Positions 5,640-6,109 of a DNA stretch of 6,109 nt are shown piece by piece. The notes beneath the pieces are model-generated. The model was not told the DNA's origin, made no database searches, and saw only the letters and a program-made list of their open reading frames with translations. Made by a program: the position numbers and the translations under genes. Position 1 is the stretch's first letter. Each line of letters begins with the position of its first letter. Source of the stretch: an uncultured Lachnospiraceae bacterium. GTDB taxonomy: Bacteria; Bacillota; Clostridia; Lachnospirales; Lachnospiraceae. The DNA lies in assembly GCA_902803015.1 (NCBI GenBank), contig CADCOL010000201.1, positions 1 through 6,109 of the forward strand, written 5' to 3'.

Positions 5640-6109
5640 ATGGAAGAGTTTTTAATCGTCGGCACCATAACGTCCACGCACGGCATTCGCGGAGAGGTAA
5701 AGGTATTTCCCCAAACGGATGATCCGACGCGTTTTAAAAAATTAAAAGAAGTTTATCTGGATACCGGAAAAGAACGGATTCTTCTGCATCCCGAATCCGC
5801 AAAGTTTTTCAAGCAGTATGTGATTCTGAAGTTTAAGGAATTCAACGATATCAACGAAGTGGAAGGATTCCGGCAAAAAACATTGTACGTGGACCGTAAA
5901 AATGCTGTATCCTTAAAGAAGGATGAGTATTTTGTTGCGGATTTAATCGGAATGGAAGCGCGCACCGAAGACGGCTGTAAAGTCGGTATCATTAAGGATG
6001 TGATGCAGACCGGTGCGAATGATGTGTATGTTATCGAAAAAGAGGGGGGAGCAGAGCTTCTCCTGCCGGCCATCAAAGAGTGCATCTTGAATGTCGATGT
6101 CGCAGGGCG
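5640..6109 (+). CDS. rimM: Ribosome maturation factor RimM, 3'-truncated by the window
   Basis: RimM binds the 30S head, including uS19, and assists 16S rRNA maturation. The frame runs from the ATG at 5640 to the window edge without a stop, giving 156 residues; the family is usually about 165-175, so roughly the last 10-20 are missing. The N-terminal barrel shows VGTITSTHGIRGEVKV (7-22), DPTRF (28-32) and the VEGFRQKTLYVDR segment (74-86). The C-terminal PRC-barrel begins near DEYFVADLIGMEA (95-107) and shows GANDVYVI (125-132) and LLPAIKECI (141-149). The ATG is supported by GGAG 7 nt upstream and the family N-terminus. In Firmicutes trmD and rplS usually follow, which cannot be seen here. 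With no visible promoter of its own, it may be co-transcribed with the hydrolase homologue. Confidence 0.96.
   Translation, partial: MEEFLIVGTITSTHGIRGEVKVFPQTDDPTRFKKLKEVYLDTGKERILLHPESAKFFKQYVILKFKEFNDINEVEGFRQKTLYVDRKNAVSLKKDEYFVADLIGMEARTEDGCKVGIIKDVMQTGANDVYVIEKEGGAELLLPAIKECILNVDVAG

Overview
The window looks like a Gram-positive, low-to-moderate-GC bacterium of the Firmicutes (Bacillota), most likely Clostridia and plausibly Lachnospiraceae. The basis is the gene order ylxM-ffh-rpsP-khpA...rimM, which matches the conserved Firmicutes SRP/ribosome-assembly cluster, together with the style of the Ffh, bS16 and KhpA proteins and strong GGAGG ribosome binding sites. All six genes are on the + strand. 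The family placement is inference from memory of homologues, not from a search.

Layout: (1) Positions 1-1377 hold the 3' part of a gene for a charged, helical, coiled-coil-rich protein that I do not recognise; its start lies outside the window. (2) Positions 1378-1470 are a compact junction. A strong Rho-independent terminator has a right arm that also contains the -35 box of a near-consensus promoter (TTGACA, 17 nt, TATAGT). The predicted transcription start is within about 1-3 nt of the ylxM ATG, so ylxM appears leaderless. (3) Positions 1471-3191 carry ylxM and ffh, the SRP54-type GTPase of co-translational protein targeting and its small HTH partner. (4) Positions 3288-3788 carry rpsP (ribosomal protein bS16) and khpA (KH-domain RNA-binding protein), closed by a strong terminator at 3795-3827. 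(5) Positions 3861-5576 carry a gene not normally part of this cluster: a membrane-anchored protein of the beta-lactamase/PBP-like serine hydrolase fold with four C-terminal membrane helices. (6) Positions 5640-6109 hold the start of rimM, the 16S processing/30S maturation factor, cut by the window end.

The housekeeping genes fit together as protein targeting (ylxM, ffh), small-subunit assembly (rpsP, rimM) and RNA binding (khpA). The most unusual content is the interposed serine-hydrolase homologue. Its reading frame is intact, but the positions of the catalytic Ser and Lys (SxxK) read Gly and Ala, and the HxG-like third motif reads Arg-Ser-Ser. It therefore looks like a conserved-fold pseudoenzyme, perhaps a surface binding or sensor protein. 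The overlapping terminator/promoter with a leaderless ylxM start is the second notable feature. I see no mobile element, CRISPR array, tRNA or rRNA, and no gene-free stretch longer than about 100 bases.
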